Source of the DNA: Acidobacteriota bacterium
GTDB lineage: Bacteria; Acidobacteriota; Terriglobia; Bryobacterales; Bryobacteraceae
Direction: 5' to 3'
Assembly: GCA_016871155.1 (NCBI GenBank)
Contig: VFZO01000030.1
Location: 1 to 35,718, forward strand
Length of the DNA stretch: 35,718 nucleotides
Shown here: piece by piece, positions 16,846 to 24,719 of the stretch
How the letters are laid out: each line of letters starts with the position of its first letter
Position numbering within the stretch: position 1 is the stretch's first letter
The notes under the pieces: generated by a model
Database searches by the model: none
Seen by the model: only the letters and a program-made list of their open reading frames with translations
What the model was told of the DNA's origin: nothing
Made by a program: the position numbers and the translations under genes

Positions 16846-18681
16846 ATGTGCGGAATAGCCGGATTCACGCATCGTGGCCGGCCGGCGCCGGAGGGCCGTA
16901 TTCAGAGCGTTACGCGGTCTCTGCATCATCGCGGGCCCGATCAATCCGGCGTGCATGAGTCGGCCGATTGCTCGCTGGGCATCGCCCGGTTGCGGATCAT
17001 CGATCTGGAAGGCGGGCGGCAGCCGGTCTATTCCGGCGACGGCGGTACAGTGATCGTCTTCAACGGCGAGATTTATAACCACGGCGAGGTGCGGCAGGAG
17101 TTGGAGCGGTGCGGACGGCGGTTCCGGTCGCGCTCCGACACAGAGGTGATACTGCAGGGATTTCTGGAATGGGATCTTGGCGTATTCGAAAAGTTGCGAG
17201 GCATGTTTGGCGTGGCGCTCTGGAACGAGCCGGCCAAGCGTCTGGTCTTGGCCCGAGATCGCATGGGCATCAAGCCGCTCTATCTTCTCCGGCGCAATGG
17301 CGACCTGTACTTCGGCTCGGAGTTGAAGGCGCTGTTCGGGCATGATGAGATCCAACGAAGCTTTTCGACCGAAGGGCTGAACTCCTTCCTTTCGCTGAAT
17401 TACATACCCGCGCCGTACACAATGGTGGACGGCATCACGAAGCTCGCGCCCGGCCATTGGCTGGAGTGGAGGGACGGGGTCGAGCGAAGCGGTGCGTACT
17501 GGAAGCTCCAGTTCGCTCCGCGCGCGGACATCCGGCTGGAAGCAGCCAAAGACGAGCTGGACCACCTGTTGCGCTTGTCCATTCAAGAACACATGATCGC
17601 CGATGTGCCGTTGGGAATTTGGGCGTCGGGCGGCCTGGACTCATCGACCATACTGCACTACGCGCATGCCCTGGCGGGCCGGCAATTAAAGACGTTTTCG
17701 GTAAGTTTTCAGGGCCGCGCTTTCGACGAAAGCCCCTGGTTCCGGGAGGTGGCGCGGAAGTATGAAACGGATCACCACGAGTTCGATTTAAATCCCGCGC
17801 AGGGCCTCGCCGATACGGTGGCGAAGCTGCCCTACTATTCCGACGAGCCCAGCGCGGATGCAGGCGCGTTGCCCGTCTGGTATTTAAGCCAGATGACCCG
17901 CGGGCACGTCACGGTGGCGTTGAGCGGCGAGGGCGCCGATGAGCTGTTCGGCGGCTACTATACCTATCTGGCCGACGCCTACGCCCAGGCGATGCGTATT
18001 CTACCCAGGCCGTTGCGCGCGTTGGCCCGTGGGTGTGCCGGACTGTTGCCGGTATCGGACGAGAAGATCGGCTTCGAGTACAAGGCCAAGCGGTTCACGA
18101 CCGGCGCAATGCTCAATCCGCTGGAGGCCCACCTGTATTGGAACGGAACGTTCACGCCGGAGGAGCGGCGTCAATTGCTTTCCCGCTTTCAACCCCTTGC
18201 CGCGCCGCCAAACTACTCCAGTTTCCTGGAGTTGGATCAGCACTGGTATCTGGCCGACGACATTCTCTACAAGTGCGACCGCATGTCCATGGCGCATTCG
18301 CTGGAGGTTCGGCCGCCGTTTCTGGACCACCGGATCGTGGAGTTTGCAGCGCGCCTGCCGGAATCGATGAAGCGGAACGGATCGAAGCTCAAGTTCATTT
18401 TGCGGGAATTGATGCGCGACCGGCTGCCGGCCGCCGTTGTCACGCGGAAGAAGGAAGGCTTCGACATTCCCGCGCACGAGTGGTTTCGCGGCGCGTTGCG
18501 GCCGCTGCTGCTGGATACGCTGACGCCGAAGGCGATTCGCGAGAGCGGCCTGTTCCGGCCAGGCGCTATTGAAAAGGTGCTGGCGGATCATGAGGCTCGT
18601 AAGACGAACTACGGCTACCATCTGTGGGGGTTGTTGATGCTGTTTTTGTGGAAGAAGGAATGGAACGTCGCTACCCGCTAA
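16846..18681 (+). CDS. asnB: Asparagine synthase (glutamine-hydrolysing), AsnB-type amidotransferase
   Basis: This 611-residue protein has the complete two-domain AsnB layout. The class II glutaminase domain begins with the catalytic C2 (MCGIAGF, assuming Met removal) and contains the L-H-H-R-G-P-D-Q and F-N-G-E-I-Y-N-H motifs and R-S-D-T-E-V. The synthetase domain has the pyrophosphate loop S261-G-G-L-D-S-S267 and the later A-L-S-G-E-G-A-D-E-L-F-G-G-Y block, plus the K-C-D-R-M-S-M-A-H-S-L-E-V-R-P-P-F-L-D segment. Such enzymes make asparagine from aspartate, glutamine and ATP. Close relatives encoded in envelope gene clusters amidate other carboxylates, and here the gene overlaps a membrane glycosyltransferase gene by 22 bases. 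Both roles are possible. The start lies 6 bases after the permease stop; no clear ribosome binding site is seen, suggesting coupled translation. Confidence 0.93.
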   Translation: MCGIAGFTHRGRPAPEGRIQSVTRSLHHRGPDQSGVHESADCSLGIARLRIIDLEGGRQPVYSGDGGTVIVFNGEIYNHGEVRQELERCGRRFRSRSDTEVILQGFLEWDLGVFEKLRGMFGVALWNEPAKRLVLARDRMGIKPLYLLRRNGDLYFGSELKALFGHDEIQRSFSTEGLNSFLSLNYIPAPYTMVDGITKLAPGHWLEWRDGVERSGAYWKLQFAPRADIRLEAAKDELDHLLRLSIQEHMIADVPLGIWASGGLDSSTILHYAHALAGRQLKTFSVSFQGRAFDESPWFREVARKYETDHHEFDLNPAQGLADTVAKLPYYSDEPSADAGALPVWYLSQMTRGHVTVALSGEGADELFGGYYTYLADAYAQAMRILPRPLRALARGCAGLLPVSDEKIGFEYKAKRFTTGAMLNPLEAHLYWNGTFTPEERRQLLSRFQPLAAPPNYSSFLELDQHWYLADDILYKCDRMSMAHSLEVRPPFLDHRIVEFAARLPESMKRNGSKLKFILRELMRDRLPAAVVTRKKEGFDIPAHEWFRGALRPLLLDTLTPKAIRESGLFRPGAIEKVLADHEARKTNYGYHLWGLLMLFLWKKEWNVATR

Positions 18682-20393
18682 TCGTCGCGATCTTCGCGGC
18701 TGTCGTCTATCTCGGCTGCATCGTGAGCCCGCCGTCGCTGATGGACGATGTGGACGCCGTACAGGCGCAAATCGCAAGAAATATGCTGGTTTCCGGCGAC
18801 TGGGTTACGGCGCATCTGAATGACATTGCGTACCTGGAAAAATCGCCGCTGATCTATTGGTCCATGGCCGTCAGCTACATGATCTTTGGCGTTCACGACT
18901 GGGCGGCGCGGATTCCGCTTGCCCTTGGAGTGATCGTGTTGTGCCTGGTAACAGCGCGCTTCGCAAGATGGGCGTTTGGAGAATTGGAGGGGCTGTACGC
19001 CGGCCTGATCCTGGCCACTTGCATTGGACTTTGGCTGTTCACGCGCATCCAGATTCCGGATGCCATTCTCACGCTGACCATCACAATCGCGATGTGGAAT
19101 TTTCTCCTGGCGATGGAGAGTGGCGAGCCGCGTCCTGCGTACATCATGGCCGCCGCCATGGCCGTGGGATTGCTGTTGAAAGGCCTGATTGCCATGCTGT
19201 TTCCCCTCGCGGCCATCGTCCTATGGCTGAGCCTGAGTAAGCGCTGGGGGGAATGGCGGAAGTTGCGGCCGCTGGCGGGCGTGGGGATCCTGCTACTGAT
19301 CGCCGGTCCTTGGCACGTGTTGGCGACCTTGCGAAACCCGCCCTATTTCGATTTCACGATGAAGAGCGAACCCGGCCACTACCATGGCTTCTTCTGGTTT
19401 TACTTTTTCAACGAACACGTATTCCGCTTTCTGAATATGCGCTGGCCGCGCGATTACAACACCGTGCCGCGCCATCTGTTCTGGCTCTTTCATCTGCTGT
19501 GGCTGTTTCCTTGGAGCGCCTTCCTCCCCGCGGCCGTCCGCATTCCTCCAACAACCAGCCGCGCCGCGGCCACGCGCCTATTGGCCCTGTGTTGGACGGG
19601 CTTCCTGCTGCTGTTCTTCACATTCTCGACAACGCAGGAATACTACTCCATGCCGTGCTACCCGGCGCTGGCGCTGCTGCTGGCAAGCGGCATGGCCGGC
19701 CGGCCGGAGTGGGTGGCGCGTGGGGCGAAGGTGGTGGGCGGTATCGCCACGGGAGCGGCGGCAGCCGCCGGCCTCATCCTGTGGCATGTCCAATCGCTGC
19801 CAACGCCCGGCGATATTTCCCGCGCATTGACGCAAAATCCTGACGCCTACACCCTGTCGCTTGGACACATGGGGGACCTGACGCTTGAGTCCTTCGCGTA
19901 CCTGCGCGGGCCGCTAGCGCTGGCTGGCCTGGCCTTTCTCACCGGCGTCTACGCCGCATTCCGCACGCGGGGCGTGAAACTGGTGATTGGACTGGCGCTA
20001 ATGATGACGCTATTCCTGCACGCGGCGCGCGCGGCGCTCATCACCTTCGAGCCTTATCTCGGCTCGCGCGCGCTGGCGGACGCGTTGCCGAAAGATGGGA
20101 CGCTAATTGCCGACAACCAGTATTACACCTTCAGCTCAGTGTTTTTCTACGCGCAGCCGGGACGCGCCCTTTTGTTGAACGGCCGGGTGAACAATCTCGA
20201 ATACGCGTCCTACAAACCGGGTGCGCCGAATGTGTTTCTGAATGATGAGGAATTTCAGCAACTCTGGCTGTCGGATCGGCGCTTCTATCTGGTGATCGAG
20301 AAACCATCGGTCGCGCGCCTGGAAAAGCTGGTTGGCCCGATGCGCGTGCTCAAGGAGAGCGGCGGAAAGTTCGTGTTCACGAATGAGAGGTAG
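18660..20393 (+). CDS. GT39 / ArnT-like membrane glycosyltransferase
   Basis: This 577-residue polytopic membrane protein of the ArnT/PMT (GT39/GT83-like) superfamily transfers sugars from lipid-phosphate carriers to an acceptor on the periplasmic face. The first transmembrane segment (about 5-22) is followed by the acidic D-D-V-D motif in the first periplasmic loop (about 29-32) and the E-K-S-P-L-I-Y-W motif (about 61-68), both typical of the superfamily. Many further hydrophobic segments run to about residue 460, and a soluble C-terminal part of about 110 residues follows. The acceptor (lipid A, protein or other glycan) cannot be read from the sequence. The ATG at 18660 is preceded by AAGGA and overlaps the asnB end by 22 bases, so the two are likely co-expressed. 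Its stop lies 4 bases from the convergent hfq stop, with no obvious terminator between. Confidence 0.88.
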   Translation: MERRYPLIVAIFAAVVYLGCIVSPPSLMDDVDAVQAQIARNMLVSGDWVTAHLNDIAYLEKSPLIYWSMAVSYMIFGVHDWAARIPLALGVIVLCLVTARFARWAFGELEGLYAGLILATCIGLWLFTRIQIPDAILTLTITIAMWNFLLAMESGEPRPAYIMAAAMAVGLLLKGLIAMLFPLAAIVLWLSLSKRWGEWRKLRPLAGVGILLLIAGPWHVLATLRNPPYFDFTMKSEPGHYHGFFWFYFFNEHVFRFLNMRWPRDYNTVPRHLFWLFHLLWLFPWSAFLPAAVRIPPTTSRAAATRLLALCWTGFLLLFFTFSTTQEYYSMPCYPALALLLASGMAGRPEWVARGAKVVGGIATGAAAAAGLILWHVQSLPTPGDISRALTQNPDAYTLSLGHMGDLTLESFAYLRGPLALAGLAFLTGVYAAFRTRGVKLVIGLALMMTLFLHAARAALITFEPYLGSRALADALPKDGTLIADNQYYTFSSVFFYAQPGRALLLNGRVNNLEYASYKPGAPNVFLNDEEFQQLWLSDRRFYLVIEKPSVARLEKLVGPMRVLKESGGKFVFTNER

Positions 20394-20397
20394 CTGC

Positions 20398-20712
20398 CTA
20401 CTCGCCAACCTTATACATGTACTTGATATTCGCTTTATAAAGCAGCAAATTCGGAGCGTCTTCGCGATTCACTTTCAGGCACATCTTGTCGTACCACTCA
20501 ATCACGCCTTGAATCACTTCGCCGTCTGTCAAAACTATAACCATGGGGGTTTTCGTCTGCATTTGCTTCATGTAATAGAAGTTCTCGGCATTCGTCTGTT
20601 CCGGCGGAACCGGTTTCTTGGCGGCGGATGCCGGAGGGCGGCTGGGTGGCATGTTGTCTCTCGGAGGAGCGGTTGAGGTGCGAAGCGGTTTTCGATAGTT
20701 TGTTGGTTCCAC
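20398..20712 (-). CDS. hfq: Divergent Hfq-like RNA chaperone with N-terminal extension
   Basis: This 104-residue protein carries an Sm-like domain at about residues 41-103. The Sm1-like part reads [19 protein letters not shown], matching the Hfq pattern around NGIKLQGQIESFD, and the Sm2 signature Y-K-A-N-I (92-96) corresponds to Y-K-H-A-I of classical Hfq. Hfq forms a hexamer that binds small RNAs and mRNAs. The His of Sm2 is replaced and a Pro-rich tail of about 35 residues precedes the domain, so RNA-binding details may differ. The GTG start has a GGAAGGAA box about 8 bases upstream; an internal ATG (M21, at 20652) lacks one and would give 84 residues. The 93-base gap before it (20713-20805) shows no clear promoter, so read-through from holB is possible. 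Confidence 0.82.
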   Translation of the reverse strand: MEPTNYRKPLRTSTAPPRDNMPPSRPPASAAKKPVPPEQTNAENFYYMKQMQTKTPMVIVLTDGEVIQGVIEWYDKMCLKVNREDAPNLLLYKANIKYMYKVGE

Positions 20713-20805
20713 GGTGTGGTTCCTTCCAGTGGACCCGGGCCAGTACAGAATTTACAAGTATGAATGCTGGACGGGGGGAGCTATCGTTATTGAATCATAC
20801 GGCTC

Positions 20806-21831
20806 CTAGCCGCGCAATTCCATCACCCAGGCGTCGAGCGCAATTCCCTTCTGAATATTCCGCCGCAGGAGGTCCAACAACTCGTCGGTCTTCTTGACGG
20901 CCTTGCGAATCCAGGCGAATTCCACAGAGCGGGCCAACCCCTCGAGTTGAGGCCGGATATCGGTGTTACGAATCGAGGCGGCGGGGTTGTAGCGCAGCCA
21001 GAGCAGATCTTCGAGCAATAGGTACAGGACCTTCAAATAGTGATCGAGCTTTTCGCTCCGGGCCGCGGCCAGCGCCTCTGACTGCTTTGCCCAATCCCCC
21101 CAGGGCAATACTCCTGAGGCGGTGCCGATCATCGCAAGCATCGCGGCCCGGCGCTTGTCGTAGGCGGCCAGATCGAGGGACACCGCCGTGCCCGGGCTGC
21201 CCGATGCCAGCGCGATTCGCTTAGCGGGATTGTCCAGCGCCTTGGCCTTCGCGAATGCCGCCATTTCGCCCGGCGACAGCGGCGTTAGATAGAGCGGAAC
21301 GGAGCGCGAGCGAATGGTCGGAAGCAGATCGTAGGCGTTCGACGCCGTGCAGATGGCGATCAGGTACGGCGGCGGTTCTTCCAGGATCTTGAGCAGCGAA
21401 TTGGCGGCCTGCTCGTTGGCGCGATCGATTTGATCGATGAGGAAGACGCGATGTTTGCCGCGCAGCGGCGTGAATTGCGCGCGTTCCTTCAACGTGCGCA
21501 TCTGCTGAATCGAAATCTGACGAAGGGGACCTTCCGGGCAGAACGTCACGAAGTCCGGGTGGGATTGGAACAGCAGCGGATCGTCGGCGCGTTTATCAGA
21601 CGGCATCTTCTCCCGCTCCGTCAATAGCTCCAGGTTTGCGGCCAGGCTGAGGTCGTCTTTCTCAATCAATTCGGCGCCGCCCAGCAACCGCGCGGCGAAA
21701 CGCCGGGCCAGCGTCGCTTTCCCAATGCCTTCCGGACCCGCCAACAGAAGTGTCTGCGGGATTCGTTCGCCCCGGATCATCTCTTCCAACGTCTCAGCTG
21801 CCGGGGCGTTGCCGTGGAAATTCTCAAACAT
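20806..21831 (-). CDS. holB: DNA polymerase III delta' subunit
   Basis: This 341-residue AAA+ protein matches the delta' subunit of the clamp loader, which helps place the sliding clamp on DNA. The Walker A region reads G-P-E-G-I-G-K-A-T (32-40). The block I-D-Q-I-D-R-A-N-E-Q-A-A-N-S-L-L-K-I-L-E-E-P-P-P is diagnostic for delta'/gamma proteins, and the sensor region T-I-R-S-R-S follows, with serine in place of the cysteine of the usual SRC motif. The four-cysteine zinc module found in many delta' and gamma subunits is absent: the region after Walker A (about 50-85) has no cysteines. The C-terminal helical collar domain is present. The start overlaps the tmk stop by 8 bases, a frequent gene pair in bacteria. 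Confidence 0.92.
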   Translation of the reverse strand: MFENFHGNAPAAETLEEMIRGERIPQTLLLAGPEGIGKATLARRFAARLLGGAELIEKDDLSLAANLELLTEREKMPSDKRADDPLLFQSHPDFVTFCPEGPLRQISIQQMRTLKERAQFTPLRGKHRVFLIDQIDRANEQAANSLLKILEEPPPYLIAICTASNAYDLLPTIRSRSVPLYLTPLSPGEMAAFAKAKALDNPAKRIALASGSPGTAVSLDLAAYDKRRAAMLAMIGTASGVLPWGDWAKQSEALAAARSEKLDHYLKVLYLLLEDLLWLRYNPAASIRNTDIRPQLEGLARSVEFAWIRKAVKKTDELLDLLRRNIQKGIALDAWVMELRG

Positions 21832-22519
21832 GTGCGGATGCTTTCCGAAGCGAGTGCGCCGCGATGTGCCGCTCGACGGCGGACCAGATGTCCTGAGTCA
21901 CGGCATCGATCGGCTGCGCGGCGTCGATGCGGAGTATCCGCTCGGGATGCTGCCTGCAAAGCCCGGCGTAGGCGGCGCGAACGCGATCGTGAAACTCGGC
22001 GGCCTCGTCGTCGATGCGTGTTTCGTCCGGTTGCGCGGCCGCGGCGCGTTCGGCGTTGCGGGCCCGCGCGCGGGAGAGGCCCAGCTCCCGGTCGATGTCG
22101 AGATAGAGAGTCAGATCCGGCCCAACCTCCTGGCACGCCAGATCGTGAAGCGTAAGGATTGCCGCCGGGTCCAGGCCCCGCCCCGCACCCTGGTAGGCAA
22201 GCGTGGAGTCGGTAAAGCGGTCGGAAACGACTATGCGGCCTTCGCGCAGCGCCGGGCGAATCCACTCTGCGACGTTCTGCGCACGGCACGCGAAATAGAG
22301 CAGCAACTCGGCGCGGCTCGCCAGCGCCGAGTTCGCCGAATCGAGAAGAATCCGGCGAATCTGAAGGCCAATCGGTGTGCCGCCCGGCTCGGCCGTCTCC
22401 AGCAGATCATAGCCCTCGGCGCGCAGGCGCTCGATCAGCCGGCGCATCTGCGTCGTCTTTCCGCTGCCATCCATCCCTTCGAACGACAGGAACAATCCTG
22501 GCCGGCGCGAATCAGTCAT
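21824..22519 (-). CDS. tmk: Thymidylate kinase
   Basis: This 231-residue thymidylate kinase phosphorylates dTMP to dTDP for DNA synthesis. The P-loop G15-M-D-G-S-G-K-T-T23 follows F-x-S-F-E. The E-P-G-G-T-P-I-G motif is at 44-51, the D-R-F motif at 100-102, with T-D-S-T-L-A-Y-Q-G-A-G-R-G following, and L-Y-L-D-I-D marks the strand before the lid. The length is slightly above the usual 205-215 residues, owing to a longer lid region rich in Ala/Glu/Arg and a short C-terminal tail. The gene overlaps the uracil-DNA glycosylase gene by 8 bases at its start and holB by 8 bases at its end, so the three are translationally coupled. Confidence 0.96.
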   Translation of the reverse strand: MTDSRRPGLFLSFEGMDGSGKTTQMRRLIERLRAEGYDLLETAEPGGTPIGLQIRRILLDSANSALASRAELLLYFACRAQNVAEWIRPALREGRIVVSDRFTDSTLAYQGAGRGLDPAAILTLHDLACQEVGPDLTLYLDIDRELGLSRARARNAERAAAAQPDETRIDDEAAEFHDRVRAAYAGLCRQHPERILRIDAAQPIDAVTQDIWSAVERHIAAHSLRKASAHV

Positions 22520-23246
22520 AGACGAAGTGCAGAACCTTCTTCAAATCTTCCCACGCCTCGCGCTTCGCGTTCTGATTATACGGCCGCAGCAGATACGACG
22601 GATGGTAAGTGACCATCACCGGAATATCGCGCCATTTCCACCAGTTTCCACGCAGTTTCGTGACTCCGTCCTTGGTTCCCAGCACCGCCTTGGCCGCCGT
22701 GGAGCCGAGCGCGCAGATGGCCTTCGGCTTGATGGCCTGAAGCTGTCGAAACAGGAATTGGCCGCAGACTTCCATCTCATCCGGTTGCGGCGTCCGGTTC
22801 TCCGGAGGACGGCACTTCACAACGTTGCAGATATAGACGTCGGGACGCTTGATTCCAATGCCTTCCTTGGCCGCAGTGCCTTCGATCATTTGTGTCAACA
22901 ATTGACCGGCCCGGCCGACAAAGGGAAGCCCGCTCGCGTCTTCATCGGCGCCGGGGCCCTCGCCGACAAAAACGAGCGGCGCGCGTTCGTTTCCGGAGCC
23001 GAACACGATCTTGTTGCGGCCCTCACAGAGCCGGCAGCGCTTGCAGTCGCCGATGTCGGCGCGTATGGCCTCCATCGTGTCGTCGAGGGGCGTCAGTGGA
23101 GGCAGTTCGATCATCGTCGGTGGTGGTTCCTCTTTCGCGGGTCTGGCTACGGGCGCTGGCGCCACCCGCGTCTCGCGGCGATACAGGGTCCGAATCCCAA
23201 GGTCCTGATAGAATTCCAGGCTTCGCCGCAGCTCGTCGCGCGTCAT
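22512..23246 (-). CDS. Uracil-DNA glycosylase, family 4 (iron-sulfur type)
   Basis: This 244-residue family 4 uracil-DNA glycosylase removes uracil from DNA to start base-excision repair. The iron-sulfur ligand pattern is visible: C68-x2-C71, C145 (N-V-V-K-C-R-P-P) and C161. The active-site motif G-E-G-P-G-A-D-E-D lies at 95-103, followed by G-L-P-F-V-G-R-A-G-Q-L-L, and the uracil-side motif H215-P-S-Y-L-L-R is near the end. About 55 residues, Pro-rich toward residues 29-52, precede the catalytic domain, an extension also seen in some relatives of this family and sometimes suggested to aid protein contacts. The start overlaps the coaBC stop by 4 bases and the end overlaps tmk by 8. The link with thymidylate synthesis genes is sensible because both limit uracil in DNA. 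Confidence 0.95.
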   Translation of the reverse strand: MTRDELRRSLEFYQDLGIRTLYRRETRVAPAPVARPAKEEPPPTMIELPPLTPLDDTMEAIRADIGDCKRCRLCEGRNKIVFGSGNERAPLVFVGEGPGADEDASGLPFVGRAGQLLTQMIEGTAAKEGIGIKRPDVYICNVVKCRPPENRTPQPDEMEVCGQFLFRQLQAIKPKAICALGSTAAKAVLGTKDGVTKLRGNWWKWRDIPVMVTYHPSYLLRPYNQNAKREAWEDLKKVLHFVYD

Positions 23247-24457
23247 ACGGCGTTGTGAAGAGCCAGCCGCAACCGCAGCGCATGGTCCAGAATCTTGTGG
23301 GCCAGTTCCTTCTTCGTCGCACGTTCCAACGGTACAGTGTCGCCCGTGGACATCACCAGGGTCACTTCATTCACGTCGCTGTCGAATCCGGTGCCCGCGG
23401 CGTTTACGAAGTTGCCAACGATCATGTCGGCGCGCTTCGTCTGCATCTTGCGCCGTGCCTCCGGGACCATGTCGTTCGTCTCAGCGGCGAAACCGATCAG
23501 CAGGCGATCCCCCTTTTTCGAGCCAACCTCGGCGAGGATGTCCGGCGTGGGGTCCAGATCGATCGACATTCTGGCAGCCGTTTTCTTGATTTTTTTGTCC
23601 GGCACGCTGGCGATATGGTAATCGGCCACGGCCGCGGATTTGACGATAATCGTCGCTTCCGGCAGATGCTCCATCACCGCATCGCGCATCTGGTACGCCG
23701 TTCGCACGGCCACGAGTTCGACGCCGGCCGGCGGCTTGAGTTGGACCGGCCCGGAGATGAGCACCACGCGCGCGCCGCGCGCCGCCGCGGCCTCCGCGAT
23801 GGCATAACCCATCTTGCCGCTGGACCGGTTGGTGATGTAGCGAACAGGATCGATCGGTTCCTGTGTAGGTCCGGCGGTGACAACGAGTGTTTCGCCGGAA
23901 AGGTCGGTCTTTCCGATCGACGCCGCGACGACGGCGGAGACAATCTGCTCCGGGTCAACAAGGCGGCCGGGACCCACGGTGCCGCAGGCCAAAGCTCCGG
24001 CATCCGGCCCCACGATGCGGTGGCCGCGGCCCGCCAACACCGCCAGGTTCTCCACCACGGCCGGATGCTGCCACATGTTCGTATTCATCGCGGGCGCGAT
24101 GACCACCGGCCCTTGGAAGGCCAGATACAGAGTCGACAGAAAATCGTCCGCGAGTCCATTGGCGAACTTTCCGATCAGGTCCGCCGTCGCCGGGGCAACA
24201 ACCAGGATCTGGTTCTGTTGCGCGACTTCAATGTGTTCGACGGAGCTGGAGAGGATCTCGTCCGCCGAGCGGTTGCCGAACAGGTCCGTGATCACTTTCC
24301 GGCCCGAGAGCGCGGCGAAGGTCAGGGGCGTGATAAATTCACACGCCGCGCTCGTCATGACCGTGGAAACGGTAAACCCTTCGCGCATCAACGCGCGGGT
24401 CAACTCCGCCGCCTTATATGCGGCGATGCCCCCGCCCACGCCGAGCACGACGTTCAT
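23243..24457 (-). CDS. coaBC: Bifunctional CoaBC (phosphopantothenoylcysteine synthase/decarboxylase)
   Basis: This 404-residue bifunctional enzyme of coenzyme A synthesis joins cysteine to 4'-phosphopantothenate and then decarboxylates the product. The N-terminal flavoprotein CoaC domain (about 1-185) has G-V-G-G-G-I-A-A-Y-K-A, the active-site histidine in S-V-E-H-I-E-V, and the P-A-M-N-T-N-M-W motif. The G-A-L-A-C-G segment holds the catalytic cysteine. The CoaB domain starts near T-A-G-P-T-Q-E-P-I-D-P-V-R-Y-I-T-N-R-S-S-G-K-M-G and contains K-S-A-A-V-A-D-Y and the K-I-K-K stretch. Both domains look complete. rpoZ lies 10 bases upstream, and gmk-rpoZ-coaBC is a common bacterial gene order. 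Confidence 0.97.
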   Translation of the reverse strand: MNVVLGVGGGIAAYKAAELTRALMREGFTVSTVMTSAACEFITPLTFAALSGRKVITDLFGNRSADEILSSSVEHIEVAQQNQILVVAPATADLIGKFANGLADDFLSTLYLAFQGPVVIAPAMNTNMWQHPAVVENLAVLAGRGHRIVGPDAGALACGTVGPGRLVDPEQIVSAVVAASIGKTDLSGETLVVTAGPTQEPIDPVRYITNRSSGKMGYAIAEAAAARGARVVLISGPVQLKPPAGVELVAVRTAYQMRDAVMEHLPEATIIVKSAAVADYHIASVPDKKIKKTAARMSIDLDPTPDILAEVGSKKGDRLLIGFAAETNDMVPEARRKMQTKRADMIVGNFVNAAGTGFDSDVNEVTLVMSTGDTVPLERATKKELAHKILDHALRLRLALHNAV

Positions 24458-24466
24458 ACAAAAGCC

Positions 24467-24712
24467 TTAGCCTTTGGCGGCTCGATCCGCAATCGCGGCG
24501 TCGCGGATCGGGTCTTCGTATTGCACCAAACCGCGGCGAACCTCCTCCAAAGCCGTCACGGTGGCCTTTTTCGACGTTGTGGGCAGATACGAGCGGGAAC
24601 CGCTCTGCAACTGCCGTGCGCGCTTCGCCGCCACGATGATATAGCGGTACGTCGAGCTTTCCGAATCGTCCGGAATGGAGAGGTGCGCGGGGCGCGGGGA
24701 TGTTTCAGGCAT
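24467..24712 (-). CDS. rpoZ: RNA polymerase omega subunit
   Basis: This 81-residue protein is the omega subunit, which stabilises the beta' subunit during RNA polymerase assembly. Diagnostic features are Y-R-Y-I-I-V-A-A-K-R-A-R-Q-L (about residues 22-35), the short loop, and K-A-T-V-T-A-L-E-E-V-R-R-G (about 49-61). The length is typical for this subunit. It lies between gmk (7-base gap) and coaBC (9-base gap), the position it holds in many genomes, which strengthens the call for such a short gene. Confidence 0.93.
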   Translation of the reverse strand: MPETSPRPAHLSIPDDSESSTYRYIIVAAKRARQLQSGSRSYLPTTSKKATVTALEEVRRGLVQYEDPIRDAAIADRAAKG

Positions 24713-24719
24713 TCAGTTT

